64,000 nt of DNA from contig CAMAPT010000005.1 of NCBI GenBank assembly GCA_945860225.1, forward strand, positions 79,005 to 143,004, given 5' to 3'. Made by a program: the position numbers and the translations under genes. This DNA comes from Chitinophaga pinensis (GTDB lineage: Bacteria; Bacteroidota; Bacteroidia; B-17B0; Aurantibacillaceae). This document shows, one piece after another, positions 1 to 9,082 of the stretch. Within the stretch, counting starts at the first letter, position 1. Each line of letters begins with the position of its first letter. Under the pieces are notes generated by a model that saw nothing but the letters and a program-made list of their open reading frames with translations, made no database searches and had not been told where the DNA came from.

Positions 1-562
1 CTGGACCTAAGATGATTCCCGGATTAACGATCACTGCTTTTAATCCTTCTTCAATACCTCTCCAAACTTCACGTTCTCCATTATATTTACTAATGGCGTA
101 GTCGCTGGCTGTTGGTGATGATTTCCAATAAACCGATTCATTGATTTGATTCGAAATATCAGGATTTTGAAGAGTAGCGATAGAACTAACATGACAAAAA
201 TAGTTGATGTTTTTTTCCAAACAGGCATTCACTAAGTTGGCCGTTCCAATACTATTTATTTGGTGTAATTGTTTTTGATCTTTGCTATTAAATGACACCA
301 TTCCGGCACAGTGATATACAACATCAATTCCTTCTAAGGCATCTATTAAAGAGTAAATATCATTCAGATCTGCTTCAATCCATTTTATTTGATTAAATAA
401 GTAATCAGCATCAGAAGAATAGTATGAAAATAATTTTTTTGTTTTTTCAGTATCGCTACCAGCACGCTTAATAGCTACAACCGGTTTATTTAACTGTAAT
501 AAATGGAATGCGACATGCGCCCCTACTAATCCTGTTGCTCCTGTTATTAAGTTAATGCTCAT
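1..562 (-). CDS. NAD-dependent epimerase/dehydratase (extended SDR), 3' end cut by window edge
   Basis: The gene begins at ATG 560-562 and is still open at base 1, so only the first 187 codons are present. The N-terminus has the Rossmann glycine motif TGATGLVG (residues 7-14). A candidate catalytic Ser lies in HVSSIA (126-127), and YAISK supplies the Y155-x3-K159 pair of extended short-chain dehydrogenases. Family members act on nucleotide sugars, or on dihydroflavonol- or steroid-like substrates. The WRGIEEGLKAVIVNPGIILGP stretch follows the dihydroflavonol reductase/epimerase pattern. Substrate cannot be told without the C-terminal half. It starts 2 nt after the stop of the PAP2-like gene upstream and is probably co-transcribed with it. 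Confidence 0.85.
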   Translation of the reverse strand, partial: MSINLITGATGLVGAHVAFHLLQLNKPVVAIKRAGSDTEKTKKLFSYYSSDADYLFNQIKWIEADLNDIYSLIDALEGIDVVYHCAGMVSFNSKDQKQLHQINSIGTANLVNACLEKNINYFCHVSSIATLQNPDISNQINESVYWKSSPTASDYAISKYNGEREVWRGIEEGLKAVIVNPGIILGP

Positions 563-564
563 AT

Positions 565-1197
565 CTATAAAAAGATGAAAGTTTGAGCCATGAAAAATAA
601 GCAAAATTGCAAAACGAATCCAAAAAGAAATCCGACATAAACTTGGCTTGGTGTATGTGATCTCAGGAACAGACGAGCAAAACCGATAAATCCTGCAATG
701 CATATTGCAATTGAAATTTCAGTTAACATAGGTATTTGTAAAAAATGACTGATAGCAACTAGAATTCCAATAACACCCCCAATTCCCATCATGTGCGCAC
801 TAATTTGCCACCATAAATTAATCACAGAGGTAAGTAAAATACAAACGGCCCCACCAAATATTAATAATTTTAAAGCAGGCCATACATTAAAGTCATATAT
901 CATATAAAACAATCCAAAATAACACATGGAAGTCATGATATAAGGGAATGTTCGTTCCGTGCGTTTTTCGATTTTTAGTGAAGAAACAAAATTTAATTTA
1001 TGTAACATCAGAAGGTTTAGCGCAGGAAGCAAAAGTGTAAAAGAAAAAATGGTTAAGGTTAATATAAGTTTTAGCCTAAGTGGTGTAAATAAAAAATAAA
1101 TAGAATCTGTTAATCCAAAAAATAAAATAAGGCATCCATAGGTAGCCATTAACAAGGGGTGAAATGCATAAGATAGGAAAACAGCTAATTTCTTCAT
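565..1197 (-). CDS. PAP2-like polytopic membrane protein lacking the canonical catalytic Asp
   Basis: A hydrophobic protein of 210 residues with about six membrane segments. It keeps the skeleton of the PAP2 phosphatase motifs: K-x6-R-T-F-P (K75-P85), S-A-H (133-135, in place of SGH) and R-x5-H-x3-Q (R175, H181, Q185). The usual final Asp is Gln here. Family knowledge: PAP2 enzymes dephosphorylate lipid phosphates such as undecaprenyl pyrophosphate, and the Asp assists the catalytic His, so activity here is uncertain. A TTG four codons upstream (1207-1209) could also serve, but ATG 1195-1197 gives the natural MKKLAVFLSYAFHP start. It is followed after 2 nt by the epimerase gene. Confidence 0.7.
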   Translation of the reverse strand: MKKLAVFLSYAFHPLLMATYGCLILFFGLTDSIYFLFTPLRLKLILTLTIFSFTLLLPALNLLMLHKLNFVSSLKIEKRTERTFPYIMTSMCYFGLFYMIYDFNVWPALKLLIFGGAVCILLTSVINLWWQISAHMMGIGGVIGILVAISHFLQIPMLTEISIAICIAGFIGFARLFLRSHTPSQVYVGFLFGFVLQFCLFFMAQTFIFL

Positions 1198-1431
1198 TGC
1201 GAGTTGCAAAGTACATTAAATATCAGAAAAATCCCATAATAGTTACATGATAATTTTAGAGCTTTTGCCTTTTTTGTAAATCAGTAAAATAATTGCACTT
1301 TTACTATTCAGTTAGATAGTTTATGAAAAATAGTTATGTCGCTAAAGTGCAAATACGAATGCAATGTGCTGAATAAGTTGAAGCGAAGGTAATATGGTAT
1401 ATCTTATAATAATTGAAAAATATAATCTCAA

Positions 1432-4128
1432 ATGAAGTATAAGTACGTTTGTTTTATTGTTTTATTCGCTGTTTTTTTAACAGCATGCTCGATTTTTAAG
1501 AAACAATCTCAAAGTCCTTCTGCGTATCAAGCGCCGGCAGAACCTTCAATCAATTTAGACACTATTAGTATATTTTCAGATGCGCCTGTTAAAAAAACAG
1601 TTTATCAGGCTACCCACACAATAACAAATGACATCCTTCATACTAAATTATGGGTGAGTTTTGATTGGCAAAATGCTCAATTAATTGGTAAAGCAGAAAT
1701 ACAAGTGAAACCTTATTTCTATCCAACAAATAAGCTGTATTTAAATGCGCGTGGCATGGAAATTAAATCTGTTCATCTTTTAGAAAAACAAGTTAAGGAT
1801 TTGCCAATTCAAAAAGGGACAAAATCAGTGGTTTATGAAACGACAACTATAGAAAAACCAGTAAAGTATAATTATGAAAATGATTCGATAAATATTACGT
1901 TAGACAAAATATATACTTCAAAAGAGGCTTATACGGTTGTTGTTGAATACATAGCAAAACCTAATGATTTAAAACCTGGAGGAAGTGCGGCGATAACGGA
2001 AGACAAAGGGTTGTATTTTATTAATCCAACTGGTAAAGAGTCGGGCAAAATGCCTCAAGTTTGGACACAAGGAGAAACACAAGCAAATTCTGCTTGGTTC
2101 CCAACTATTGATAACCCTACCGAAAAAATGACTAATGAAATTTATATGACTGTTGATGATAAATACACGACGTTATCAAACGGATTACTAGTAAATTTTC
2201 AAAAAAATGCAGATGGTACACGAACAGACCATTGGGTGATGGATTTGCCACACGCGCCTTATTTAGTGATGATGGCAGTTGGTGAGTTTAAAAAAGTGAT
2301 GGATGAATCATGGAATGGGAAGGAAATTTCCTATTACGTTGAAAAAGAATATGAACCGCATGCAAAAGCCATTTTTGGAAAGACAAAAAAAATGATTGAG
2401 TTGTATTCTAATCTATTGGGAGTGCCTTATCCGTGGCAAAAATACTCGCAAATTGTGGTGAGAGATTTTGTAAGTGGGGCTATGGAAAATACATCGGCCA
2501 CCTTGCATGGCGATTTTATGTGTTATCAAACCACACGCGAAACAATTGACGGTGTGAAAGGAGAAAGCGTTATAGCTCATGAGTTATTTCATCAGTGGTT
2601 TGGCGATTTAGCCAGTTGCGAAAGTTGGAGTCATTTAACGCTCAATGAATCTTTTGCTACATACGGAGAATATTTGTGGGAAGAATTTGAGTACGGAAGA
2701 GATGCGGCTGATGACCATCATGCACAATCGCGATTTGGCTATTATGTTCAATCTCAAGAAAAATTGGTTGATTTGGTGAGATTTGATTATGAAAACAGGG
2801 AGGATATGTTTGATGCAGTTAGTTATAACAAGGGTGGGCAAATTCTTCACATGCTTAGGAAATATGTAGGTGATGATGCTTTTTTTGCTTCACTGAAAAG
2901 TTATTTGAAAAAAAATAAATTTAAAACGGCAGAAGCCCATGATTTACGCCTTGCTTTCGAAGAAACAACTGGAGAGGATTTAAATTGGTTTTTTAATCAG
3001 TGGTATTTTTCCAAGGGACATCCGGAGCTAGAGGTTATTAAATCGTATGATGTAGGAAAAAAGAAATTGAAATTGGAAATTAATCAAAAACAAAACACAG
3101 CTATTGTTCCACTTTATAAATTACCAATAGATGTAGATATTTACTCTGAAGGAAAAAAAGAACGTCGTCGTATTTGGTTAAGTGAAACGAAGAATACATT
3201 CATGTTTGATGTGCTTGGAGAACCTGATTTAGTAAATGTAGATGCCGAACGACAATTATTGGCCAAAATAAGTTATGTAAAAACTGCAAATGAATATATT
3301 TTTCAATATAAAAATGCCGCTTTGTGGGGAGATAGAGCAGAAGCCATAAACTATTTTAAACAGCATCTTTCTGATACTACTATTTTTGAAATAGTTAAAT
3401 TAATAGCCAAACAAGATAGCTGGCAAAAATTTAGGATAGATGCTATCAACGCCTTAGGTAAAATAGCTAAAGAAAAAAAATCAGAATTGATGCCACTATT
3501 ATTATCGATTGCGAAGCAGGATAGTAATACAAAAGTGAGAGCCGCCGCTATAAAAGTTTTAGCTGAAAATTACGAAAATCTGGAATTAAACGTTTTGTAT
3601 GAAAATGCGCTTAATGAGCAGTCTTACGCCATTGTTTCTGAAGGTTTTAATGCGATTGTTAAGCTAAATCCTAAGTTAGCTATGCAAAAGGCTCTTTTTC
3701 TAGAAAATGAACCTTCAAAGGAAATCGTTTATTCAGTTGGGAGTTTATATGCTAAACATGGTAACGATTCTAATATTTATTATTTTAAGAAAGTTAAAAA
3801 ACATTTTAACGGCTATGAGCTAATGACTTATGTAAGTTTATATGGTCAGTTTTTGAAACGCTGTACAATGCCACTAACTATGATAGAAGGCGCTACCGAT
3901 ATTGCGAATATTGGAAACACAGATAATAAATATGTAAATTATACTTCAAAAAAAGTTTTGAAAGAGGATTTGCTTAATACATGGGAACAGAAAGAAAACG
4001 AACTCAAAGAAAAAATTGAAAACGCAAAAAAAAATAATATTGACACCTCTTTTATGTTAAAAGAATTAGAAGTCGTTTCTGATACAAAAAAACAAATGTT
4101 GGATTTATATAACTCAATTAAAAAATAA
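1432..4128 (+). CDS. M1 family metallopeptidase (aminopeptidase N-like) lipoprotein with C-terminal HEAT-like repeats
   Basis: A zinc aminopeptidase that trims N-terminal residues from peptides. The signal peptide ends in lipobox LTAC (Cys19), so it is probably a lipid-anchored exported enzyme. GAMEN (349-353), which binds the substrate amino terminus, is followed by zinc motif H383-E-L-F-H387 and the third ligand E406 in NESFATYGE. The region after about residue 640 has helical HEAT-like repeats (DAINALGKIAKE, RAAAIKVLAEN), as in the ERAP/M1 C-terminal domain. The final 60 residues are charged and likely coiled. The stop is 6 nt from the DPP IV start, so the two exported peptidases probably form an operon for peptide degradation. 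Confidence 0.93.
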   Translation: MKYKYVCFIVLFAVFLTACSIFKKQSQSPSAYQAPAEPSINLDTISIFSDAPVKKTVYQATHTITNDILHTKLWVSFDWQNAQLIGKAEIQVKPYFYPTNKLYLNARGMEIKSVHLLEKQVKDLPIQKGTKSVVYETTTIEKPVKYNYENDSINITLDKIYTSKEAYTVVVEYIAKPNDLKPGGSAAITEDKGLYFINPTGKESGKMPQVWTQGETQANSAWFPTIDNPTEKMTNEIYMTVDDKYTTLSNGLLVNFQKNADGTRTDHWVMDLPHAPYLVMMAVGEFKKVMDESWNGKEISYYVEKEYEPHAKAIFGKTKKMIELYSNLLGVPYPWQKYSQIVVRDFVSGAMENTSATLHGDFMCYQTTRETIDGVKGESVIAHELFHQWFGDLASCESWSHLTLNESFATYGEYLWEEFEYGRDAADDHHAQSRFGYYVQSQEKLVDLVRFDYENREDMFDAVSYNKGGQILHMLRKYVGDDAFFASLKSYLKKNKFKTAEAHDLRLAFEETTGEDLNWFFNQWYFSKGHPELEVIKSYDVGKKKLKLEINQKQNTAIVPLYKLPIDVDIYSEGKKERRRIWLSETKNTFMFDVLGEPDLVNVDAERQLLAKISYVKTANEYIFQYKNAALWGDRAEAINYFKQHLSDTTIFEIVKLIAKQDSWQKFRIDAINALGKIAKEKKSELMPLLLSIAKQDSNTKVRAAAIKVLAENYENLELNVLYENALNEQSYAIVSEGFNAIVKLNPKLAMQKALFLENEPSKEIVYSVGSLYAKHGNDSNIYYFKKVKKHFNGYELMTYVSLYGQFLKRCTMPLTMIEGATDIANIGNTDNKYVNYTSKKVLKEDLLNTWEQKENELKEKIENAKKNNIDTSFMLKELEVVSDTKKQMLDLYNSIKK

Positions 4129-4134
4129 AAAAGA

Positions 4135-6273
4135 ATGAAAAAAATTACAGTTTTAACGGGCCTATTTATTGCCAGTTTTTCTTTTGCTCAAGAAAAGCTA
4201 TTAACCATTCAAGAGGCTTTATGGAAAGGAAGAACAGTTCTTGCACCAAAACGTTTACAATCATTAGCCTTCATTAATGGAACGGATAAGTATACTTACG
4301 TTATAAATGATGAATTATTAGTTGGTGACAACAAAACCGGTAAAGCACAATCAGTGCTGTCTCTGAAAGAAATGAATAGTAATTTAAAGATAGCCAAAAA
4401 GGACACATTGCCATCTTTAACAACAGTTTATTGGAAAAACAGAAGCCAATTTTATTTTTCAAATTCAAAAGGAGAGTTGATTTATGACTTAGATAAAAAA
4501 GTGATTTTTGACACTGATCGTTCATCTCAAGAAACAACGCTAGAGTCTTATGATAAGTCAAAAACAGGCGCGTATACTTTTTGTAAAAATGATAATTTGT
4601 TTGTTGTAAAAGATGGTAAGGAAATACAAGTCACAACGGATGGTTCAAAAGACATTGTGTATACTGGTAAAAATGTTCATCAAAATGAATTTGGGATTAA
4701 TGGAGGCATCTTTTGGAGTCCTAATGGAAATTATTTAGCATTTTACAGAATGGATCAGAGCGATGTGACCGATTATCCGATTATCGATTGGAGTTCTCGC
4801 CCTGCAAAAAATGTCAATATTAAATATCCAATGGCTGGAAATAAAAGCCATTATGTGACCCTTGGTATTTATGATTTGAAAAAAAATCAAACCATTTATG
4901 TTAAAACAGAAGGTGATAAGGAACAATATTTAACCAATGTGGCTTGGAGTCCGGATGAAAAGCATATTTATATAGCAGTATTGAGTCGTACTCAAAATGA
5001 CATGAAGTTAAATGAGTATGAGGTATCAACAGGCCAATTCGTTAGAACCCTATTTGAAGAGCACGATGATAAATATACGGAGCCATTAAATCCAATGTTA
5101 TTTGTAAAAAATAACCCATCTCAGTTTATTTGGCAAAGTCGAAGAGACGGATTTAACCATTTTTATTTATATGACATTAGTGGTAAATTAATAAAGCAAC
5201 TGACTAAAGGGAGTTGGGAAGTAAAAGCAGAAAATGGATTTGATGACAAAGGAGAACGTTTGTTTTTTCATGCCAATGAGCAAAGCCCTGTTAACCAAGA
5301 TTTTTATAGTGTGAATTTGAAAAATGGTGTCATGACTCGTTTAACAAGCGGAAACGGTTTTCATACATGCATATTAGACGAAAAAGGAAACTATGTGATT
5401 GATAATTATAGTAATTCAACCACGCCACGAGAATATGCTCTTATAAATACGTTGAACAAAAAAAGCACGACTATTTTTAAAGCTGATAATCCAATAAAAG
5501 ACTACAAATTAGGAAGCTGGAATTTATTTAGTATTAAAAATAACGATGGAATAGATTTGCATTGCAGGATATTCAAACCTATTAATTTTGATTCTACTAA
5601 AAAATATCCTGTATTAATTTATTTATACAATGGACCTCATTCGCAGTTAGTAACAAACACTTGGATGGCTGGTGGTGAATTATGGTATCAGTACATGGCT
5701 CAAAAAGGGTTTATTGTATTTACTTTAGATGGAAGAGGCACTTCATATAGAGGTCGTGCTTTTGAGCAAGCAACGCATCGACAATTAGGAACTAAAGAAA
5801 TGGAAGATCAATTAAAAGGCGTTGAATACTTAAAGTCATTACCTTATGTAGATGCTTCAAGAATAGGAGTTCATGGTTGGAGTTTTGGCGGATTTGTGAC
5901 AACGACTTTAATGACCCGTTCGCCCGAGACCTTTAAAGTTGGAGTTGCAGGTGGTCCGGTGATAGATTGGCAGTTTTATGAAATCATGTATACAGAACGT
6001 TATATGGATTCACCTCAGGATAATAAAGAAGGATATGAAAAAAATAATTTATTGAATTATGTAGACAAATTAAAAGGAAAATTATTAATGATACATGGCG
6101 CACAAGACCCGGTAGTGGTTTGGCAACATAGCATCATGTATCAAAAGAAAGCAGTTGATAAGGGTATTCAATTGGATTATTATTTATATCCCGGACATGA
6201 GCATAATGTTCTAGGTAAAGATAGAGCTCACCTGATGGAAAAGATTACAAATTATTTTATTGAAAATTTATAG
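4135..6273 (+). CDS. Dipeptidyl peptidase IV-type serine peptidase (S9B)
   Basis: Releases X-Pro or X-Ala dipeptides from peptide N-termini in the periplasm or at the surface. A signal peptide (MKKITVLTGLFIASFSFAQ) precedes an N-terminal beta-propeller with PD40-like blades (SPNGNYLAFYRMDQSD, SPDEKHIYIA). The C-terminal alpha/beta hydrolase domain carries nucleophile S583 in GWSFGGF, D658 in HGAQDP and H690 in YPGHEHN. Length (712 aa) fits the family. It lies 6 nt downstream of the M1 peptidase gene. The S9B assignment is secure; exact specificity is inferred. Confidence 0.93.
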   Translation: MKKITVLTGLFIASFSFAQEKLLTIQEALWKGRTVLAPKRLQSLAFINGTDKYTYVINDELLVGDNKTGKAQSVLSLKEMNSNLKIAKKDTLPSLTTVYWKNRSQFYFSNSKGELIYDLDKKVIFDTDRSSQETTLESYDKSKTGAYTFCKNDNLFVVKDGKEIQVTTDGSKDIVYTGKNVHQNEFGINGGIFWSPNGNYLAFYRMDQSDVTDYPIIDWSSRPAKNVNIKYPMAGNKSHYVTLGIYDLKKNQTIYVKTEGDKEQYLTNVAWSPDEKHIYIAVLSRTQNDMKLNEYEVSTGQFVRTLFEEHDDKYTEPLNPMLFVKNNPSQFIWQSRRDGFNHFYLYDISGKLIKQLTKGSWEVKAENGFDDKGERLFFHANEQSPVNQDFYSVNLKNGVMTRLTSGNGFHTCILDEKGNYVIDNYSNSTTPREYALINTLNKKSTTIFKADNPIKDYKLGSWNLFSIKNNDGIDLHCRIFKPINFDSTKKYPVLIYLYNGPHSQLVTNTWMAGGELWYQYMAQKGFIVFTLDGRGTSYRGRAFEQATHRQLGTKEMEDQLKGVEYLKSLPYVDASRIGVHGWSFGGFVTTTLMTRSPETFKVGVAGGPVIDWQFYEIMYTERYMDSPQDNKEGYEKNNLLNYVDKLKGKLLMIHGAQDPVVVWQHSIMYQKKAVDKGIQLDYYLYPGHEHNVLGKDRAHLMEKITNYFIENL

Positions 6274-6360
6274 TTAAACGATTTGAGTTATTGGCATTAG
6301 TCGAAAAATATTTAGGCAGACAAAAACATTTACTAATCAATCGATTTTGAAAATAAAATT

Positions 6361-7323
6361 GTGAAAATATACCTGATTTCAATTATCATTTCGTTAAGTT
6401 TTTCATTATTCTCGCAGATTGACAAGGACTTCGTTTTATATCATCAAACGTGTCGAAAGGCCGAAATTTTTTTTATTGATTCAAATTATACAAAGTGTTT
6501 TGTTACCTATGACAGCTTGTTCAAGGCATATGATTTTTTATTTCCAAGAGATTGTTTTACGGCTGGCCAGCTTGCGTTCAAAATTGGTAAAGATTCCCTT
6601 GCTGTTGAATTCCTGAAAAAGGGTGTACCTTTTGGTTTAAACGCAGACCTTATCTTTAAGACAAATCCTTCACTTTTAATAAGTAATGTCCAAAAGACTA
6701 AATATTGGAAAAGTTACTTGGTAGACTTTTCCTATCTTCGACAACAATACATCAATCGAGTAGACTGGAAACTTAAAAAACAACTTTATCAAATGGTAGC
6801 CCTCGACCAAAAGTTGCGAATAAAAAATAATAAATGGTTCAACAGAATTTTTCGAAAAGGCCTTGAAAAGAAGTTTGATATTGTAAACAAAAGGCATGTT
6901 AATTTTTTAGACTCTGTTTTCAAAACAAAAGGCTATCCAGGCATTTGGCTGACAGGCGTCGGTGACTCCACTGACATCGCATTTAATAACAACGTTAACT
7001 TATCCGAAATCTTTTCTGTTATTCTTTATCATCACGACGGTACTTACCTTAAATATGGTGACTTTCTGAAAAAGGAAATTGGGAATGGCCATATTCATCC
7101 AAGAACCTACGCAATGGTTCGCGACTTTCAAGACCGCTTTTTAGTCAAGCATGAGAAAGATCAAAAAATGTATTACAATATTTGGTGGGAGGCTAAAAAT
7201 TATAGTGAACATGAATTTGAGCAACATTGCCAAGTAATTGGTTGTCCGACAAAACAACATCTACGACAATTAAATAAAGTAGTTGGTAATGAAGTAGACA
7301 TTTTTTGGACTCCTTTTCGTTGA
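6361..7323 (+). CDS. Secreted protein with DUF6624-like pattern
   Basis: A 320-aa protein beginning at GTG, with a signal peptide (cleavage near SLFSQ, residue 19). The first half resembles a short TPR-like stretch (YDSLFKAYDF, AGQLAFKIGKDSLAVEFLKKG). The second half has D-Q-K-L-R, then GYPGIWLTG, an H-H pair in ILYHHDG, and IHPRTYAMVRDFQDR. This order (DQ..R, G-Y/W-P, HH, YA...DR) matches my memory of DUF6624, a family of unknown function common in Bacteroidota. No catalytic role can be stated. It directly precedes the duplicated pepT 5' end and the RM remnant, so it may belong to the same accessory segment. Confidence 0.6.
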   Translation: MKIYLISIIISLSFSLFSQIDKDFVLYHQTCRKAEIFFIDSNYTKCFVTYDSLFKAYDFLFPRDCFTAGQLAFKIGKDSLAVEFLKKGVPFGLNADLIFKTNPSLLISNVQKTKYWKSYLVDFSYLRQQYINRVDWKLKKQLYQMVALDQKLRIKNNKWFNRIFRKGLEKKFDIVNKRHVNFLDSVFKTKGYPGIWLTGVGDSTDIAFNNNVNLSEIFSVILYHHDGTYLKYGDFLKKEIGNGHIHPRTYAMVRDFQDRFLVKHEKDQKMYYNIWWEAKNYSEHEFEQHCQVIGCPTKQHLRQLNKVVGNEVDIFWTPFR

Positions 7324-7392
7324 CAATCGACAAGGAAATGCAAGAAAAATCTATGAGTAGCTTGCAACAATTAGCAGAGCCCTCGTTACATT

Positions 7393-7424
7393 TTTTGCGC
7401 AGTAGAGGTTAAATGTTATATTTG
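7393..7424 (+). promoter_or_regulatory. Bacteroidota-type promoter upstream of the pepT' duplication
   Basis: TTTTG (7393-7397) is followed after 19 bp by TATATTTG (7417-7424), an exact match to the TTTG / TAnnTTTG arrangement. A start of transcription near 7431 is expected. A perfect 7-bp inverted repeat, GTTAAAT (7408-7414) and ATTTAAC (7426-7432), straddles the -7 element and could be an operator. The transcript would read into the pepT fragment, the endonuclease remnant and the KilA-N gene. Confidence 0.5.
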
Positions 7425-7473
7425 GATTTAACAAAAAAACGGACGCTAGGCTTTAATACGATTAAAGATATGG

Positions 7474-7591
7474 CAACTTAATATTGAATATCAAACTTTT
7501 AAAATATTAAACTTTCTAAATTTTTAGTTTAAAATGGATTTTACAAATTACACACATACCGTTACGGAACGATTCATTCGGTATGCTAAAA
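7474..7591 (+). repeat. Direct repeat copy 1: duplicated pepT upstream region and first codons
   Basis: 118 bp matching 9211-9328 with 5 mismatches (7482, 7513, 7514, 7581, 7587). It covers about 60 bp upstream of the pepT ATG plus codons 1-19. The identity ends at both edges in unrelated sequence. The copy at 9211 continues into intact pepT, whereas this one runs into the endonuclease remnant. Confidence 0.95.
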
Positions 7592-7671
7592 AGCATTTTA
7601 GAAGAATGGTACAACGAAAAAGTAATAGTGCTAAATTTGGAGTCACAATTCAAGAAGCTACTTTACTTTGA
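7534..7671 (+). pseudogene. Truncated pepT 5' fragment (about 19 codons) fused out of frame to the RM remnant
   Basis: ATG 7534 begins the same peptide as intact PepT ([19 protein letters not shown]). After codon 19 the frame enters unrelated sequence and stops at 7669-7671, giving 45 codons in all. The PepT zinc-binding residues are all missing, so this is a non-functional leftover of the duplication. Its reading frame differs from that of the endonuclease fragment, whose ATG (7583) lies inside the pepT-derived sequence. Confidence 0.85.
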
Positions 7672-8218
7672 AGAACCAAAGAAAATTGTTGACCATATTG
7701 CCCGTGGCATTAATCCTCAAAACAATACCACAGAGCATATTTGGCCTGTGTTTAACTATTACAACAAATTTAGCAGCACCAAATATGTAAATGGTAATAC
7801 AATAAAAGATGTTTACCCAACCGAAAAAAGCCACGTAAATTATGTGGTAATGGATAGCGACTGGGAAGGGATTTGTGCTAAAACATTAGAAGAAATTGAA
7901 ACGGTAGAATGTTATGTAAAAAATCAGTTTCTTGGTTTTGCCATTCCTTATACTAAAGACGGTAAAGACCGACAATATTTTACCGACTTCATTGCTCGGG
8001 TAAAAAGCAAAGAAGGAACAATTAAGAATTTGATGATTGAAATAAGTGGAATGAGCAAAGACAAAGCAGAAAAAATATGGTTCGTAGAAAATCGTTGGAT
8101 TCCTGCCGTAAATGCGTTGAAGGATAAATACGATTATCCCGAATGGCATTTTATTGAAGTGGTAAACGACATCCGAAACATCAAGAATCAATTAATTGAA
8201 AAAATTCAGAGTTTATAA
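7583..8218 (+). pseudogene. C-terminal fragment of a type III-like restriction endonuclease (Res subunit)
   Basis: The 211-aa frame matches only the end of large helicase-nuclease restriction subunits of the BPTD_3080/type III type. It has the characteristic run [13 protein letters not shown] (residues 83-95), [13 protein letters not shown], then a PD-(D/E)xK-like nuclease core with DFIARVK and LMIEISG. Complete Res proteins have an N-terminal SF2 helicase of several hundred residues; no Walker A or DEAD/DEAH box is present here. The ATG is supplied by the duplicated pepT sequence, so the fragment is probably cut at the repeat junction (about 7592). The nuclease core looks intact, so a residual product cannot be excluded. 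The stop overlaps the next start (TAATG). Confidence 0.75.
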
Positions 8219-9033
8219 TGGCAAAGAGTTCTAAAATAGAAGTAAAAGGAACCGTAATAACCATACTAAAAGATGGCGAACAAGATTTTATCTCTCTAAC
8301 CGATATGCTGAAAGCCAAAGACGGTGATTTTTTCATCTCAGATTGGCTGAGAAATAGAAATACCGTTGAGTTTTTAGGTATTTGGGAGTCAGTTTACAAC
8401 CCAAATTTTAATTATGGCGAATTCGCCACAATTAAAAGTCAGGCAGGTTTAAACAGTTACAAAATCAGTGTGAAGGAATGGGTAGAAAAAACAAACGCTA
8501 TTGGACTACGAGCAACTGCCGGAAGATATGGCGGTACTTATGCACATGCTGATATTGCTTTTGAATTTGGTATGTGGATTAGTGCAGAGTTTAAAGTGTA
8601 TCTCATCAAAGAATTTCAACGACTCAAAGCCGATGAAAATGACCGCCTGAAGTTAGAATGGAACCTGCAACGAACTTTGGCAAAAGTAAATTACTACATA
8701 CATACCGATGCTATCAAAGAAAATTTGATACCAAAGGAATTAAGCAAAAGCCAAACATCTTTTGTGTATGCAAATGAAGCTGATTTATTGAATGTTGCTT
8801 TATTTGGTATTACTGCCAAACAATGGCGTGATGCCAATCCAAAAGCTGATGGAAATATTAGAGATATGGCAACATTAGAACAATTGGTGGTGTTGAGCAA
8901 TCTTGAAAGCATTAATGCAGTGCTTATTCATCAAGACATACAGCAAACAGAAAGACTCATGCAATTGAACAAAATTGCGATTACCCAAATGAAATCGTTG
9001 ATAGGAAATAAAAATATTCAAAAATTAAAATAG
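8218..9033 (+). CDS. KilA-N domain protein
   Basis: A 271-aa protein with an N-terminal KilA-N domain (about residues 10-115): DFISLTDMLKAKDG, SDWLRNRNTVEFLGIWE, TNAIGLRATAGRYGGTYAHADIAFEFGMWIS, then a short linker (YLIKEFQRLKADE). KilA-N is a DNA-binding fold common in phages and large DNA viruses, and is also found in genes lodged inside type I and type III RM loci. The C-terminal half (about 130-271) is helical and also typical of these RM-associated versions. No catalytic residues are evident. It is the only complete gene in the island and is translationally coupled (1-nt overlap) to the endonuclease fragment. Its role in RM loci is not established. Confidence 0.85.
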   Translation: MAKSSKIEVKGTVITILKDGEQDFISLTDMLKAKDGDFFISDWLRNRNTVEFLGIWESVYNPNFNYGEFATIKSQAGLNSYKISVKEWVEKTNAIGLRATAGRYGGTYAHADIAFEFGMWISAEFKVYLIKEFQRLKADENDRLKLEWNLQRTLAKVNYYIHTDAIKENLIPKELSKSQTSFVYANEADLLNVALFGITAKQWRDANPKADGNIRDMATLEQLVVLSNLESINAVLIHQDIQQTERLMQLNKIAITQMKSLIGNKNIQKLK

Positions 9034-9082
9034 AAAACCATTTTCTTGATGTCAGGCAAATGGTAGAAAAAATATACAGACA

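Noticed and set aside
7408..7432. GTTAAAT ... ATTTAAC as an integron attC site (R'' / R' core)
   Set aside because: The cores fit the GTTRRRY / RYYYAAC consensus, but only 11 bp separate them and no L sites or integrase gene occur. A repressor operator or chance is more likely.
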